DNA of 64,000 nt, taken from Struthio camelus (lineage: Eukaryota > Chordata > Aves > Struthioniformes > Struthionidae). The stretch covers positions 66,349,645-66,413,644 of the forward strand of contig NC_090981.1 of the NCBI RefSeq assembly GCF_040807025.1, in the 5' to 3' direction. Position numbers and translations under genes: made by a program. Shown here piece by piece: positions 35,801-48,195 of the stretch. A model generated the notes under the pieces. The model saw nothing but the letters and a program-made list of their open reading frames with translations, did no database searches and was not told where the DNA came from. The number at the start of each line of letters is the position of its first letter. Within the stretch, counting starts at the first letter, position 1.

Positions 35801-37968
35801 GGCAGCGGCACAAACACAACTAACCTGCCCTCGTTTCACGCTCCTAGCCACAACACATCCATACGTGCCGCACAAGGTAAGAGAGGAGGTCAATCCATCA
35901 GCGGTGGCCTCCGGACACTTGATGCACTGCCTTGCCACCCAGATCCCTGCATGGCCTGCCCCGGGCACGCAGCCCGGTGCCGCTAGCACCCGCCGGTGCT
36001 CCCCCAGCATTTCTTTATATAGGCAACGTCACACAAAGTCGTCCAAAAAAACCCAACCAACCAACCGTGCACCTCCCAGGCACAGCTCTTTAATAGACAG
36101 TGGGGTGCCACAAAGCATCATCGTTTTATAGATAGGAGAGAATAATAAATAATTCTATGCATTTTTGGCATATACATATATATATGCATATAGGCACTTA
36201 CATTATATACATATATACAAATATTTAGAGTAAAGCATACAAGCTACCTCGCTGGTCTTGGTCCCTTCCTGATAAATGCATCTTCTTGTCAATTATAAGC
36301 TCTCTGGGTCAGTACAATGGTTTCTGATTTATTCCCTAGTGGTCCAACACCTCTGTGCCACACTATGACAATCGGACTTTCATTTGGCCATAGGGAGTCA
36401 GCAAGCAACAAGGTATTGCATGGAAGTGGCTGTTCCTTACTGGAATAGTCGAGAACTTAACCTTTCCCATGCGTCTCTGGCACCCGTCGACTATGGGCAC
36501 ACTAGTAACTTAAATGGTGCAGGGGAAAATCCTCGTAAAATGCTCGTGGCCCAGTTGTGCGATGAGGAGGGCTGCCGTCATGCTTAGTGGGTAGGAGGAC
36601 ATGGGTGCTCCTGCGCTGCTGTCGCAGCACCCACTAATAGTCCCACTCGCGTTTCTTTGCTCCTCTTCCCACGGTCGGCACCGTTGTTGCATTGCAAAAG
36701 CCCATCTCGGGTCCGCCCAAGTCACCAGCTCCTGCCTTATCCAGGGGATGAGGCCAATATCAACAGGTTTGATTGCATTTCCTTCATTTGAGGTGGAACC
36801 AGCCCTGGGGGCTGGTCGAGGCTTGATGCAGTCTGGGAGGTGCTGAGATGGGGTCAGCCACGGTGCCTGGGAAGCCGTGCGTGCCCAGTGCGTGTGTAGG
36901 CAGCAAGAGAAAAATCAGGAACCCGTGGCCATTGGCCTTGGGTATTTGTGTTTTAACGGGACTCGACGTGGCCCTGCAAGTTGTTCTTTTCCAAAAATCA
37001 GAGTTCCGAGCTGTATTTCCTGTTGCCATCATCTTCATGCTTTTTCCTGAAAGGCTTCAGAGCTGGTTGAGGAACGTCAATGCGTGGGAAGCCTGGCGAA
37101 GGAAACACGGTTAATCCCGTGGATACGGCGTTAACGTCCTGCTGCCACCTTGGCCCCGTCCAGGTGGCTCTAGCTCTCTCGTGGCTGCAGCAGCCTGGGG
37201 TTTTGCTGCCCTCCTGCAGCCTGTGCAGTCTGCTGCCGTGGCCGTGACAGCGCGGTTATAAACCCTGGCCGGTCCGGGTGCCCTGGACAGCAGATCGGCA
37301 GCCGGCCCTGGGAAACTGCCTCCTGTGCCCTGGTGTGTTTTGGCATCCTGCAGGGCTCAGCGGTGTCTCTCGGCACTGTCGAGCCAGGACACCCTCTCCT
37401 GGGAGAAAGCAGTGCCATCCTTTTTTGTTGCTGTAAAATGCTCTTTTCCTTACTAATGAAACACAGAAGTTATTTTGGACCCACACTTTCTGCTTGGCAA
37501 GGCACACGGGGGACTGGGGTGATCGTGGCAGTGCGGGCCAAGCCGACCTGCATCGATGCTTCAACCAGCCAGGATGAGTCGGATGGTGGGAATCGCCGAC
37601 AGCGCCCACAGGAAAGCATCTGCGGTCTCTGCTTGCCCCAAGGTGGGTGGACGCTGGCCCAGGGATGGCCGGCCATGGCTCTCCCCTCTCTGTCCGCTGG
37701 GAGAGTCTCAGCACCCGCTCCTGCCGGCAAACAGCAACACACCAGGAGGCCGAGAGCAAAGATGGATCTCCAGAGAGGAAAAATCACGCCTGGGATTTTT
37801 CGGTGGGAGGTTTCCCTTTGCTGGTGCGCACCAGCGGGAATGCCGGGAGGCTTTCGCACGCCCCCTCGGACGCCGTCAGGAGAGGAAGCAAAGGCAGGAG
37901 CTAAAGGCAGAGCAAAGTTAATGGCTGTTGTTTAGGTCAATAACATATTGATTCCATATTTTGTGGGC
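32818..37968. other. Intergenic, no gene recognised
   Basis: Contains (TA)n at 33028-33042, a (CCCCCA)n-like run near 34906, and a (TA/CATA)n tract at about 36168-36225. Several long open frames (for example 33932-34636 minus and 35502-36131 plus) have no recognisable domain and no coding-type neighbours. I do not call a gene. Confidence 0.6.
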
Positions 37969-37986
37969 TAAAAGGTTGACCTTTTA
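37934..37986. promoter_or_regulatory. AGGTCA-type near-palindrome
   Basis: TAAAAGGTTGACCTTTTA (37969-37986) has perfect 8-bp arms around a TG centre and contains AGGT/TGACCT halves. A direct AGGTCA half-site lies 30 bp upstream (37934-37939). The arrangement resembles nuclear-receptor half-site clusters. Function inferred. Confidence 0.3.
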
Positions 37987-38679
37987 AAGGGCAATTGCCG
38001 CCTGCGAGATTTGATTTAGGAGAAAGGAAAGAATTTCAATTTAATTTTCACTTCCTATTTCGGTTGGGAGAAACTTGCAGGATTGCAGGTGCCAAAGATG
38101 TATTTTTTTTTGTTGAGGGTGGGAACTGGAGTTTTTTTTAGAGTCTCCGCAAAGAGCTCTGTTTCAGGGAGGAAAGGGTCCTGCTACACCTCTCCCTCTG
38201 CTCTGCTCCACCGCTGGAGACGCACACAAGACGCGAGGTGCTAAGCTGAGGCAGGGATCAGCCGTGACCTTGTGCCCCAGATCCAGCCGTGCCACAATGG
38301 GGCAGCGTGCTCGTCCCTTGGGAAAAACCTGTGGTTGAAAGCAAGAAACACATGATTGCTCCATGTCCTTCTTACCCTTTTACTACTCTTTGGTGGCCAG
38401 CGTTACATAAATGACCAGAGCCTCGCCCAAATCAGCCTGCTCTGTAGTCATCGTTGCAGCAGCATTACAGAAGTTGAGAAGTTTCTGGGCCAGGGCTGGA
38501 CATGGCGTCACCACTTGCAGCTAGCAGTGATTTTTCCAGGGCCGGTTGGGAGCTTCATAGCCCAGAAAGATGGATGCCACGGGAAGTACTGATCGCACTG
38601 GGGCACCCCAAGTTGGTAACCAGACTTGGGGAATCTCGCTTCCAATCCTAGCTGCTCTCCGGATACTTGAGGAGCTCCA

Positions 38680-39250
38680 GTTTTCCTCCAGCGCTGTCAG
38701 ATTTAGCATATTTAGCAGCACAAAATGAATACAAGAAAGACTGAAGTCTGCCATTTAGTTTGCCAAGACAGCTGGCAAAAACTATGTACAGCTGAACGTT
38801 TCATCACGTCTGCCAAGACATATTCATTTTGGATTAATTTTAAGACAGTTTTTAAAGCGATGATGAAGGATTATGCAGTGTGCTTCAGCAGCATTAAAAA
38901 ATCTCTGTTTTTTAAATCTCTCATTCAGATTGTCCCAGTTTGGCAGCTCAGCGGTGTAGTTGATTTGAGATTTGGAGGGATTCACTGATAGTGACATTTT
39001 CATTTATCTAAGTACATGGAAGTGCTGGCACAATCCGTGGGTGGTAGCAAAGCCTTCAATATTAAAACACAGCTACTCGAAATAATTCATTTGCAGCAAG
39101 GCTATATAGACCTAACATATGAAAAGCATCCATCCAGCAAAAACATAGCATCTATGATTAAATGCTTTACAGGCTTTTCATGCTGTAATCTCAGCTGGAG
39201 CCTTGCAATTCAGGGTAACTACTCTCAAAGAACAAAGTATTTATAACAGC
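38680..39250. other. AT-rich unique segment, possible conserved non-coding element
   Basis: A 570-bp unique block rich in homeobox/SOX-like AT words and free of recognisable repeats. TGCCAAGACA-type segments occur twice (38761 and 38811 region), with TCTGCCATTTAG/TCTGCCAAGACA wording around both. Open frames of 76-87 codons here carry no domain. Conservation cannot be assessed from this sequence alone. Nothing recognisable from 39.25 to 42.9 kb apart from A/T homopolymers. Confidence 0.25.
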
Positions 39251-42200
39251 GACACTCCAGAGCGGTCGCAAGTCTTTCCAGCCATAGGAACTCACCAAGG
39301 GAGCACAGCAAAGGGATGCCTAGTTCTGTAGACAGCGACACACAAACGAGGGATGCAGCTGCTTTTGATGACCTAGTTCATGTTATCACCATTTAGGAGT
39401 GGGTTAGCAGAGGGTTATTTCAGCACTGCCTTGGCATCCTGTAGCACCACGCTGGTCTGCTGTTGCATGCTCCTGGAGGACCACTGCACCTGACGGCAAA
39501 GTGCAGCTCTGCAGGTACATGCCCACAGTCAAAGTGAGATTGCAAAGCTTCTCGGAGAAGAAGACTTCTCGGTGAAGTCGACCTTACAGCTAAACCCAAG
39601 TTAACTGCCAGCCTCATCTGGAACAGTCTAGTCAACCAACCTTGTGAAATCTGGGATGCTCTTCCCTACAGAATTTAGTCTCATGGGATATCTGCAATGT
39701 GCTGAGAGCCCGCAGCCCCCACAGGTGCTGCTAGAAGATGTTCAGGACGCCTGGTAGGAGCCACAGCCTGAGCAAACTGTTAAGAGAGCTCTTTGACAAC
39801 AAGCCCAACTGGCTGCCCTTCAGTCAACGCTTCATGATCAAAACTGAACAGTCTGCATAGAGACTCTCCCTCAACTTACCTCCTTCCCAGCTCACATGAA
39901 GTGTAACTAGAATTAGCACAAACTCCTCGTGTCTAGAGGAATCTCTGGCAGAGCTGAGGAGAACATACACTCCTGTCTAACCAGTTGACTGCAACTTGCA
40001 AAAGGAGTAGATAAACATATTCCTCCCCTTTAAATGACAAATGACATTTTACTGCCAGAAATGTTAAAAATGGATTGGTTCCGTATCATGCTGCTGAAGA
40101 AAATTTTATGGATTATCTGTCTTGAGGTTAAAGAGAAAAGAGCACTCTTGCAGTCTGAGGATGTGGGTATATTTGATACAGATTTTACTGCAACGTTAGC
40201 CTGAGAAGCCTCCAAGATAAAAACCTTGACGAAACCCTCAGTACTGGTGAAAGCTCCCCAAACTGAACAGTTCTAGGAAGATTAACACCCTGATCTAGAC
40301 ATTAGGACCCTGATGTGAATGCAGGGAGGAGGAGGAGAGACCACAACTGTAAAGAGGAACGTACCGAGTCAACATTTCCGTTCGCTGAATCTGATAATCC
40401 AACCGAGGCAGTTGCAGGTAGCTATCAGTTGCACAGCTGTTATCTCACAGATCGGGATGGAAATGTTAGTAGAGTCTATTGAAAAATCAACCCCCCGTCC
40501 AGCAAAACAACAACAAATCAAACACACAAAAGCATCATGGGGCTAGGACCCTGATATTTATAGTATTATGCATTTATGCAAGATCATTTGAGATACTCGG
40601 GTATCAGGGGCACAAATTTTTAAAGCTAACTAACTAAAGGCAGCTGAGGACCTGCTAACGGGTGAAAACTGGAAAGGACTTACAGTGGTCAGGCAACTAC
40701 AGAAGTGAAATCAAACGGAAAACTCCTGGTCTTCAAGCATATAGGCAGGGTTTTTGCCCACGGAGACCAGCTGATCAGGAGACAGTGTGATTAGGTAGGC
40801 ACAGCCAACCCTAATCCCTTACACGGCTGAATCACACAACACAGGCAAGAATAAAACCCAGCTTCTCAGCAGAAGAGCTTGTACCCAAAACTTCAGAGTT
40901 TCCAGAAAGGCGAGGCTGGGGGATGTTTGCTTCTTCCTTTCCTGTTTAACTTGCAGATCAACAAACTAGCAGGCACGTTGGCAAGTTCGTTTCGTTCCTG
41001 TAGCTTGTCTAACATGCTCTTCTGTTTTAAGCTGGTAGGGTATTTTTTTTTCATGTCCTCAAATCTGGAAGATTTTTGGACTGCTTGTACCCAAGTTGAG
41101 GAAACCTGACTCATCTGTAAGAAAGTAGGGGAAAAAAAAAAAATTCTAGCCTGCAACCAGTCACCTCATTTTAAAGCGAAGATGGGAGTTTCCCTCAGTT
41201 CACAGAACAAGGATAACTTCTTCCTCCTCAGGAAGCAAAAGTTGGACTCCACTTTAGCAACAACTTACATGGTAACTTGGTTTCCTGCCTGTTCTCCGCC
41301 TGGAAAAGGAGAGTCGCAGAAGCGACGGTGCTTTGAACTACAACCAAGTAGATCTGCCTATTCCTCCCTGCTCAGATGGTATTGTAGCTCTAGAAGCAAG
41401 AATATGGGGGCTTTAACCTATTGCGACTGTATCAGCTGCGGAGCGAGTTGGCAAGAGCCCTCCAGATGGGGTTTAGCATGCTATTGCAGCATGCCACATC
41501 CCTTCTTTCACCAAGCACGCATTTAAACAATTGCCTCCTTAATAAAACAAATGCGAGTTCTCTTTACTGCAAATCGCTGCGAAGGTATAAAGCCTCCTGC
41601 ACGTTAGGTCTGACGAGAGCGCCGAGACCGGCTGGCCAAACGTTACCACGCAGCAGCTATTATGTAAAACAAATAGCACTAAAGACGGTATTTACTGGTT
41701 TAAAATTTTTTTTTTTTATTACGCATAATAAATCTTTCACACAAAGTAATGAAAAGGACCCCTAAGGTGATACTTTACAGATCTGAAGGAAAACAGAGTA
41801 TTTGTGAACATGCCAGACTGCAGACTTCAGGACACTGCCAGACCTATATAATGCTCAAACTCCTCAAAGAGTCAGTCAGGCTAGCATGGCTTTCTGCATA
41901 AATCCTGGTCTGGCTCTGCCGCTGCAACTTGGGATTGCAACTCCAGCTGTTACCAACCAGCCGGGCTCTGTAAGCATTGCATATTAATTAAATGCACGAG
42001 GAAATTATGCGATTGCAACAAACCTGTTCCTTCTGCGCTTCAATGTCATCGGAACACGAGGACAGCCAGAAATGATTCACTGTGTGACTGATCCAGCAGC
42101 TGGTTTGACCTATCCTATCAGATTGCTGCTTCACGTACCCTTTTCTTTAGAAAAAGCCCTTTCGAAGAAAGTTGGGTTCTCTCCAGTTTGGCACCCTGAT

Positions 42201-43056
42201 GCTAAGCATCTGCTCCGTCTGAGCCCTCTTTTACGAAGCGCTCCACTTCTCCTGAAGCCTGCGGGGTGGAGGGTGGTCATTACGGGGCAGGCTCCTGCAC
42301 CCATGGGTGTGCAAGTTCAATGAAAACTGAGCTGTCCCAGGAGCCTCAGACTCCGCAGTACAAAAGTGCATCTTTAGACTGACCTTTCCAAAGGCTGCGC
42401 AGCTCTGCTGACTCACAAACGCTCTTAGCCTTTTACTAAAAGAGAAAATTACAAATCACTACAATAACCAAGAAGAGTCATTCCCTTTTGACGTTCACGC
42501 GGAGCCAAAAAAAAAAAAAAATCCTAAACATAGCACAAACATATGTGCAGCTCGGGCATGGTTCAATCATCTCTCATGTTTTACTAAGAAAAAACTGCAG
42601 CTTCAGTCTTACTATTGCCTCTTCTCAAAAGCTTGTGCCATTTTAAAGTCCTAAATGCTCCTGTGCTGTGCATGTCTCTTTGCAGCTATATTGAAATAAA
42701 TATTTTGGTTTTTTTTTTTAAGCTAGTATTTCCATGGACTTCCACCTCTAAATAAGCAAATAAAAGTACAAATCTAGCATATCCTTCAGGGAAAAAGAGT
42801 GCAAATAATTCTATTTAAAGCCACTCAGAGGACGGTCTGAAAGTAAATGCACCCTATTCTCCAGTTCAGTAAGCTGGACACGCTGGGGTAGGCAGTGAAT
42901 AGAGGGGTTCGCCATATATGTTTAGGACCTGACTCCCTGATCTTTATGATTTGGCATGCAATGCGCTGGTGACAGTCCTCTACGCAGCAGCACTGGGATT
43001 ACAACGGTGTCTGCATCCACGTGCGAGTGGACACCGCCAGGAGCCTCCCCAGAGAC

Positions 43057-43079
43057 CAAAAAAAAAAAAAAAAAAAAAA
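43057..43079 (+). repeat. Poly(A) run
   Basis: An uninterrupted A-run of about 21-23 bases. It could be the tail of an old retroposed sequence ending at 43056, but I recognise no gene or SINE directly before it and saw no target duplication. Confidence 0.6.
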
Positions 43080-43559
43080 TCGACATTTTGAAAAATGGGA
43101 TGTTCTTACAAAACCAGGTCAGTCAATTTCTTTTGTTCTTCCAACTGCAGAGACACTTTTTGGATTATTTGCATTAAGCTGGGTATATCCGGAAAGGACA
43201 CTTTCAAAAACAAAACAAGTTTTCTACATTCAGATAAATTTATACTTCTGTCATAAACCTCGCAAATAGCAAACAGGCAATTTTCAACACATTTTGCCAG
43301 GGATCCCCACTACACACTGTCACCACTACACAAATTTTTACGGGACATTGGTCTATTTTACAATCTTTTAACTATTTTCTTTGGACATTTGTTCACGTGT
43401 TCAATTTCCAGAAGTACAGCAAAGCAAGTCTGTAAGGGACCTCACTCCGAAGGTTGCTGTTTCCAGCTCTCAAAAGAATATTTGCCAAACCAAAAAGAGA
43501 CTTGCTATTGAAAATCCTCCCACCAACATTGTGCCATCAAAATCGGGTGTTTTGAATGT

Positions 43560-44164
43560 GCCTGCAGAGCTAATTTTATTACTACGCTGCTTGCTAGCTC
43601 ACTTGGATGACAAGGGAGACACCAATTCAGAAACCGCAGCCAGGACAGTGCCATCAAAATAAAGGGCTGTGAGTGAAAGCATGGTAGAGGGGCATGAGCA
43701 ACCCACCGCAGAATCCAGCAGACCACAAAAAGCTTGACCCAAAGAAGCTGCCTTGCTTTAATCAAAGGAAAATACAAATGCTACTTCCAAATCACAGCCC
43801 ATCATCTCCTTCCTCATTACCCCAGTGAAGTTAAAAGAGCAATCAGTTTTGTGGTCGGTAGTAACATCACACCCCATGTGTAAGGCCTCATTTTCATCAA
43901 ACAAGCTCTACGTTATAGGACTATAAATATAAGGTTGCCTACAAGCCGCCAGTTCCTCGCACCGCAGTCTGTTGCCAGCAGGTCTGTGGCAATCTGCTTC
44001 GAGATGTCAAAGTTGGACCGTACACGAGCAGCGAGCTTGGCTCTCTGTAAGCTTTGGGGTCGGAGGGGGCACACTGGAAGGGGCCATGTATTAACACGCA
44101 GTGCCGAGTTGGATTTTCCGTAGCAAGACAGAGTCGAGCTGGTGTGGCGGTGGCACCTGCTCCT
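43560..44164 (-). other. DYM: Probable DYM 3' untranslated region
   Basis: The region between the DYM stop codon and the candidate poly(A) signal. Small open frames on either strand within it have no recognisable similarity. Confidence 0.5.
43575..43580 (-). terminator. DYM: Candidate DYM poly(A) signal AATAAA
   Basis: AATAAA on the minus strand about 585 nt beyond the DYM stop codon, the first canonical hexamer found in that direction. A weaker ATTAAA variant lies earlier at 43757-43762. Which one is used cannot be decided here. Confidence 0.45.
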
Positions 44165-44314
44165 TCAGCCCGAGTCCATGGTGAAGAGCTGGATGTCGCG
44201 TGGGTTCCAGTACAGGGCCACCGCCGAATTGTAAACCAAGGACCAAACGTACGGGATGAAGAACTCCTCCGGCTGCTCCTCCTCCACGTACTTGAACTTC
44301 AGCTCAGGAAATTT
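44165..44314 (-). CDS. DYM: DYM terminal coding exon (dymeclin C-terminus)
   Basis: A 150-nt exon of 49 codons plus TGA. The acceptor TTTGTTTCTCGTTGCAG ends at 44315 on the minus strand, and the exon begins in phase 0 with [19 protein letters not shown] and ends QLFTMDSG followed by the stop at 44167-44165. This matches the highly conserved C-terminus of dymeclin, including the [13 protein letters not shown] and LYWNP segments; vertebrate orthologues differ at only a few positions here (for example the last residue). Dymeclin is a peripheral Golgi protein whose loss causes Dyggve-Melchior-Clausen skeletal dysplasia and disturbs Golgi trafficking. The upstream conserved exon (ending KDRLK in human) was not found up to 64000, so the last intron exceeds 19.6 kb. 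Minus orientation and position next to SMAD7 fit the human gene order. Confidence 0.96.
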   Translation of the reverse strand, partial: KFPELKFKYVEEEQPEEFFIPYVWSLVYNSAVALYWNPRDIQLFTMDSG

Positions 44315-44887
44315 CTGCAACGAGAAACAAAAGCCCATTGAAGGAAGGTTTGCAAACACGCAGCCCACACAGACACTGAAGAAAGAGATCTAGTGGGGGG
44401 AAAAAAAAAAAAAAAAAGGAAGGAACTGAACCATTAGACTTGAAGGAAAACATTTAGAACGAAGGATAAAGAGATTATTTATAATTCCTCCTTTGAGCTG
44501 AATGCTACACTGGCACATTGCATTTCGCCCTTTTACTGCTGGTCACACTTCTTACCACCAGAGCCATACTCAATTTGTGCATTAACAAAGACTTAAAAAT
44601 GTGAATCCTTTACACAATACAAAGGTCTTAAGGAAAACTTACTTACAGCAGCCCCACAACAGCCCTCTTGCCGGTGCATGTACAGACCTGCCTATTTCAG
44701 TCTTCTCTAAAAAGGACTCTGCTATTAATTGTACTCAGCTCCTTAGGAGGAGACTATTTTGGAAAGGTCCTAAACAGATGCGTGGTTTGTGATGTGTTCT
44801 GAGTTTTTTCTTCTAATTCTCACAGACTTTCTCAATATAGAAGTTTCCAGGACAGAAATGCTCTTTTCCCAGGAAGCACAGTGGGAG

Positions 44888-45075
44888 GAAGGAAGCGTGG
44901 TTAGACGCCGTGGGTGGGTTCTTGGAGTCCTGGATGCTATTTCCAGTTTTGCTACAGGTTCCTCCATAGTTTGGGGTAAGTCATTACTTGCTGTGTCTTG
45001 GCTCTCCTGCTGCTGAGGAGCACACAGAATGACTCTAAGGGCATTACTACGGCAATTAGACTACATCCTCAACTG
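44888..45075 (+). repeat. MIR-like SINE, sense on plus strand
   Basis: Follows the MIR sense order: a GTTCTTGGAGTCCTGGATGC head, CTATTTCCAGTTTTGCTAC (B-box region), TTGGGGTAAGTCATTACTTG and TGTCTTGGCTCTCCTGCTG, then a GAATGACTCTAAGGGCATTA tail. Antisense to DYM. Confidence 0.55.
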
Positions 45076-46269
45076 AGATGTGTCACTCATCTATTCCACT
45101 TGTCCACCTCAGCTTCTCAGGCTGTAGCCACAATGCCTGCACACAGGCCTAACTGGCATCCACAGAGATACCTCCCCCTCGCAGAAATTACAGGCTAGAC
45201 AATATCATTTCCACAAAGGCCACTCTTTTCCAGGGCCAGCTTTGAGCAAAGGACTTCCAGAATTAATACACGTCAGCTGTGCCATCCCAGCTGGTCCTAA
45301 CTGGGTAGGCACGCTGCACCCTCAGCTTTCCAACCTTCTCTCATTTCTGCCCTCCCACAGCGGTGTGTACGCCGAGGCAGTTCACTGCAATGCCACCATG
45401 TTTGTGTATGTCTTTTGGGGCAGAGCTGAGCCTATTTTTGTATCGTGCTCTTCAATCATATTATCTGCTTCTAAATGTTGCCTTTGTCAAGAGCTTGGCA
45501 GAGTCTCAAAGAAAAGCCGCATTACAATGATCACTGGGGTAAGATAAAACATGACCCATTTTATTATTTATAAGGCTGTGGCTAAGACTAAGAATAAACT
45601 CGATGGTGTGACATGATCAGAACAAGCATGGCAATGGCTGAGAAGCCTCTTTGCCCATTAATAATGAAGGGATACCCTATCATCTTTCTGGAGCTCACAG
45701 CGTACCGTTTCCCTGTGCTGGGGCATGAGACTATCCTGGCTGGAGCGCTCTCCTTTGAAGGGGCATTTCTTGGCCCCTTGACTTTCAGGGTTATTCATTT
45801 AACTTTTACACACACAGTCTATTTGTACTCTAGGGAGTCACAAAACATGGAAAGTATCCCACTCTTTCCTTATATACTGCTGTTATTAGAGCAGTTTGGT
45901 GCCAACACTGAGCATCTACAATTACACCAAGCCATGAAGCTTCCACCTGCATTATGCTTCATGAGGAACGTGTCTGGATTGGCAGCTTTTTCAGCTTCAC
46001 TCAGAACCACTGCCTTAGCTTACAGCATCCCTTCTCCTACAGCTATGAGGACGTCGGTGGCACCCTGCAGTGTGCTCCAACCAACAGTGTGCAGCTGTGG
46101 TGGCTCCATTTATGTTGAGGCCAGGCTCCTCACCGCAGCTCTAGTTAGTTTGATGCCAAGACTAGCATAGGAAGGACCATTTCAGGTCATTATTGCACTT
46201 GACTTCAGAGCCTGTGGGAAGCTCATGCTTATAAAAAATCAGGGAGGGAGGAAAGGCAGTGCTATCTCC

Positions 46270-46375
46270 AGTGCTATCACCTCCGTTAAGGAACTGAAGC
46301 AGTAGGATATGATTAAGGCACTTACACATCCAACTCGTCTTGAGTTCAAAGCCCAGAACCTCAAAGGTACATCAG
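46270..46375 (+). repeat. Possible tRNA-derived SINE head
   Basis: GATTAAGGCACTTACACATC followed by GAGTTCAAAGCCCAGAACCT has the spacing of A-box and B-box in MIR-type heads. The GTGTAAGTGC read on the minus strand also mimics a splice donor, but there is no good acceptor and no recognisable peptide. Confidence 0.35.
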
Positions 46376-47162
46376 CAAGTTTCATTTCCTCAGCGTTACA
46401 CATGAAGATGGTGGTATCAAAGTTCTCCCTTAACACTTTTGTGTCCCCAAACCATTGCCCTCTACAACCCCTCTCCGCTAGTCTGTTCTGACCATCCTCT
46501 TTAACCTTCCACATTGTTTTGTTTCCTCAGTCTTAGTCTTCCCCCCAAACTCACCCTCAATTCTAATTTCCTGTCTCCTAGTCTTCTCCCTTCCCCAATT
46601 CCATCCCTGTAACTCCATGGTCTCTCTTTATCACATCTTCTATTTGCCCTCACCCACATTTTCCTTTTTCTCATCCCCTACATACAAAATTCTTCCCAGT
46701 TCCTCCCCTCCCATTTCACCTTCTTTTCTCAATGTTAAACCCCTTTGACCCACTAAGTCCCCAACCCCATTGCCCTTGCTCACCCCATGCTGGGTTTGTT
46801 CTCAAGTCACCCTCCCAGGGAAATAACCTTGAAGATCCCAACAGATATTTTGGCACTTACTTCAACTCTCCTCATCATCTCACCTTGAGGTTCCTGTTAG
46901 GAGTCTTCTGATTACCGGCACCTCACATTCCCCTAGAAACCCTGTTGTGCTCTGTCACCATCTGTGTAATCTTTCTAATCCTCCCCAGAACAACGCGGCT
47001 TTTCAGCCTTGTGAGAGCCTCTTTACTAATATCCTCTGTTCCTCTTTCCCTTGGCTTCCCAATACTCAAGCATGTCCTGCCTTAGCCCCCTGCCACCCCA
47101 CTCCTGCTCTCAGGACACTGGGATTCCCTCGACAAGTCCAGCCTCACACCAGTCAAGGCCTC

Positions 47163-47205
47163 ATGTAGATATATATATATTTTTATATATATATATATAT
47201 TTTTT
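47163..47205. repeat. (TA)n microsatellite
   Basis: Two TATATATA runs separated by short T-runs. Other AT microsatellites in this intron lie near 50108-50180, 59255-59300 and 62998-63080. Confidence 0.85.
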
Positions 47206-47385
47206 AACTGATATCCTACCTCGCTTATCCGCAATGTAACCTTCCCTACTTCCCTCCTAAATGTTTCCTGACTTGTGGTCAGTGTAGACAGGAACATGTT
47301 CAGTTTAGCGTTGCATCAGCAGAATGAATGGTTAAACCTCAGGATTAAACCACTGTAACATTTCCTAGCAGAGAAAAGCCCTTAC

Positions 47386-47448
47386 ACAGCTGTCACTCTT
47401 CACCCCAAAGGTGGCTGCATGCCAGTGCTGCAGCATGCAGTAGTCCTT
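47386..47448 (-). CDS. Candidate in-frame DYM cassette exon
   Basis: On the minus strand, an excellent acceptor (CTTTTTTCCCTTCTGTCCCAG-type pyrimidine tract, AG at 47450-47449) is followed by 63 nt with no stop, then a consensus-like donor GTAAGG at 47385. The segment reads KDYCMLQHWHAATFG then VKSDSC, 21 codons. Its length is a multiple of three and the phase-0 start matches the phase-0 start of the terminal exon, so inclusion would insert 21 residues before KFPELK without shifting the frame. Composition looks protein-like (Cys, His, Trp, Tyr, Gln-rich). I cannot confirm that this exon is known in any DYM transcript; it could also be a pseudo-exon. Confidence 0.4.
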
Positions 47449-48121
47449 CTGGGACAGAAGGGAAAAAAGTGATTAAAGATCCTAATTTCAGAGAAATTAG
47501 ACATAGACAACTTTTTTCATCTTCACAGCCACAGATTATAACTACAGGTTTTGCAAACACTCATGGTACCAGTCTGGGACCATTCTGGACTCCTATGTAG
47601 CTTAATAAATGTCATCTTTAGCTTTAAAACAGTAAGTAAAATTGTTATATTAGCAATTTCAAAAGCAACATCTGAGGCACTCAGCTCTTACTATGCCATC
47701 GTCTCTCTGCTAGAAGGGCTGCATAAAATAAACTAAATAGCTTTAGTATTTTCAGGCAATAACTGTCATGTATTGATTTGATTATTATGCCTTTCTTCAG
47801 ACTGATCAATGTTGCCACCTATTGTGATGGTACTGTAGCAATTCAATAATCAACTTCTGATTAAAGACTGTAACTCGGTGCAATCACCTTGGACCCTATC
47901 ACACTCAGCATACGTCTTGAACATTCTGCAGGTTGGAAACATACGTAAGGATAATGAGGTTTTAAGGAGAGAGATAATATTTCGTGTCGGTGACTATATA
48001 CATTGCCATTGCATACACTCAATTTCAAGTATATCTTTATAAAAAGAAGATACGCGATGGCAGAAATGATCAGTTTTTTGCTGTCCACCCGAACGCTGGA
48101 CACAGAATAGCTCCACGTGTT

Positions 48122-48195
48122 GCTAACGAGACACAGAGCTTTTGACTTCCAGGTCAGTAATTCAAACCCAACTTCACTAGATCACTGCAATGATC
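48122..48195 (+). repeat. Possible tRNA-derived SINE head
   Basis: CACAGAGCTTTTGACTTCCA, then a GTCAGTAATTCAAACCCAAC B-box-like segment. Short, with no clear core or tail. Confidence 0.3.

Noticed and set aside
33932-36131. Open frames of 234 (minus) and 209 (plus) codons
   Set aside because: No recognisable family, low-complexity in places, and no flanking exon structure.
42880-43079. Possible processed pseudogene ending in the A-run at 43057
   Set aside because: No recognisable parent gene, no upstream poly(A) signal and no target duplication.
45613-46170. 185-codon plus-strand open frame in the DYM intron
   Set aside because: Begins with plausible residues but has no recognisable domain and lies antisense in an intron next to SINE remnants; probably chance. 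A protein search would settle it.
46239-46514. Minus-strand frame ending at a GTAAGTGCC donor-like site (exon candidate)
   Set aside because: No pyrimidine-rich acceptor, no match to dymeclin, and the donor falls in a SINE-head-like sequence.
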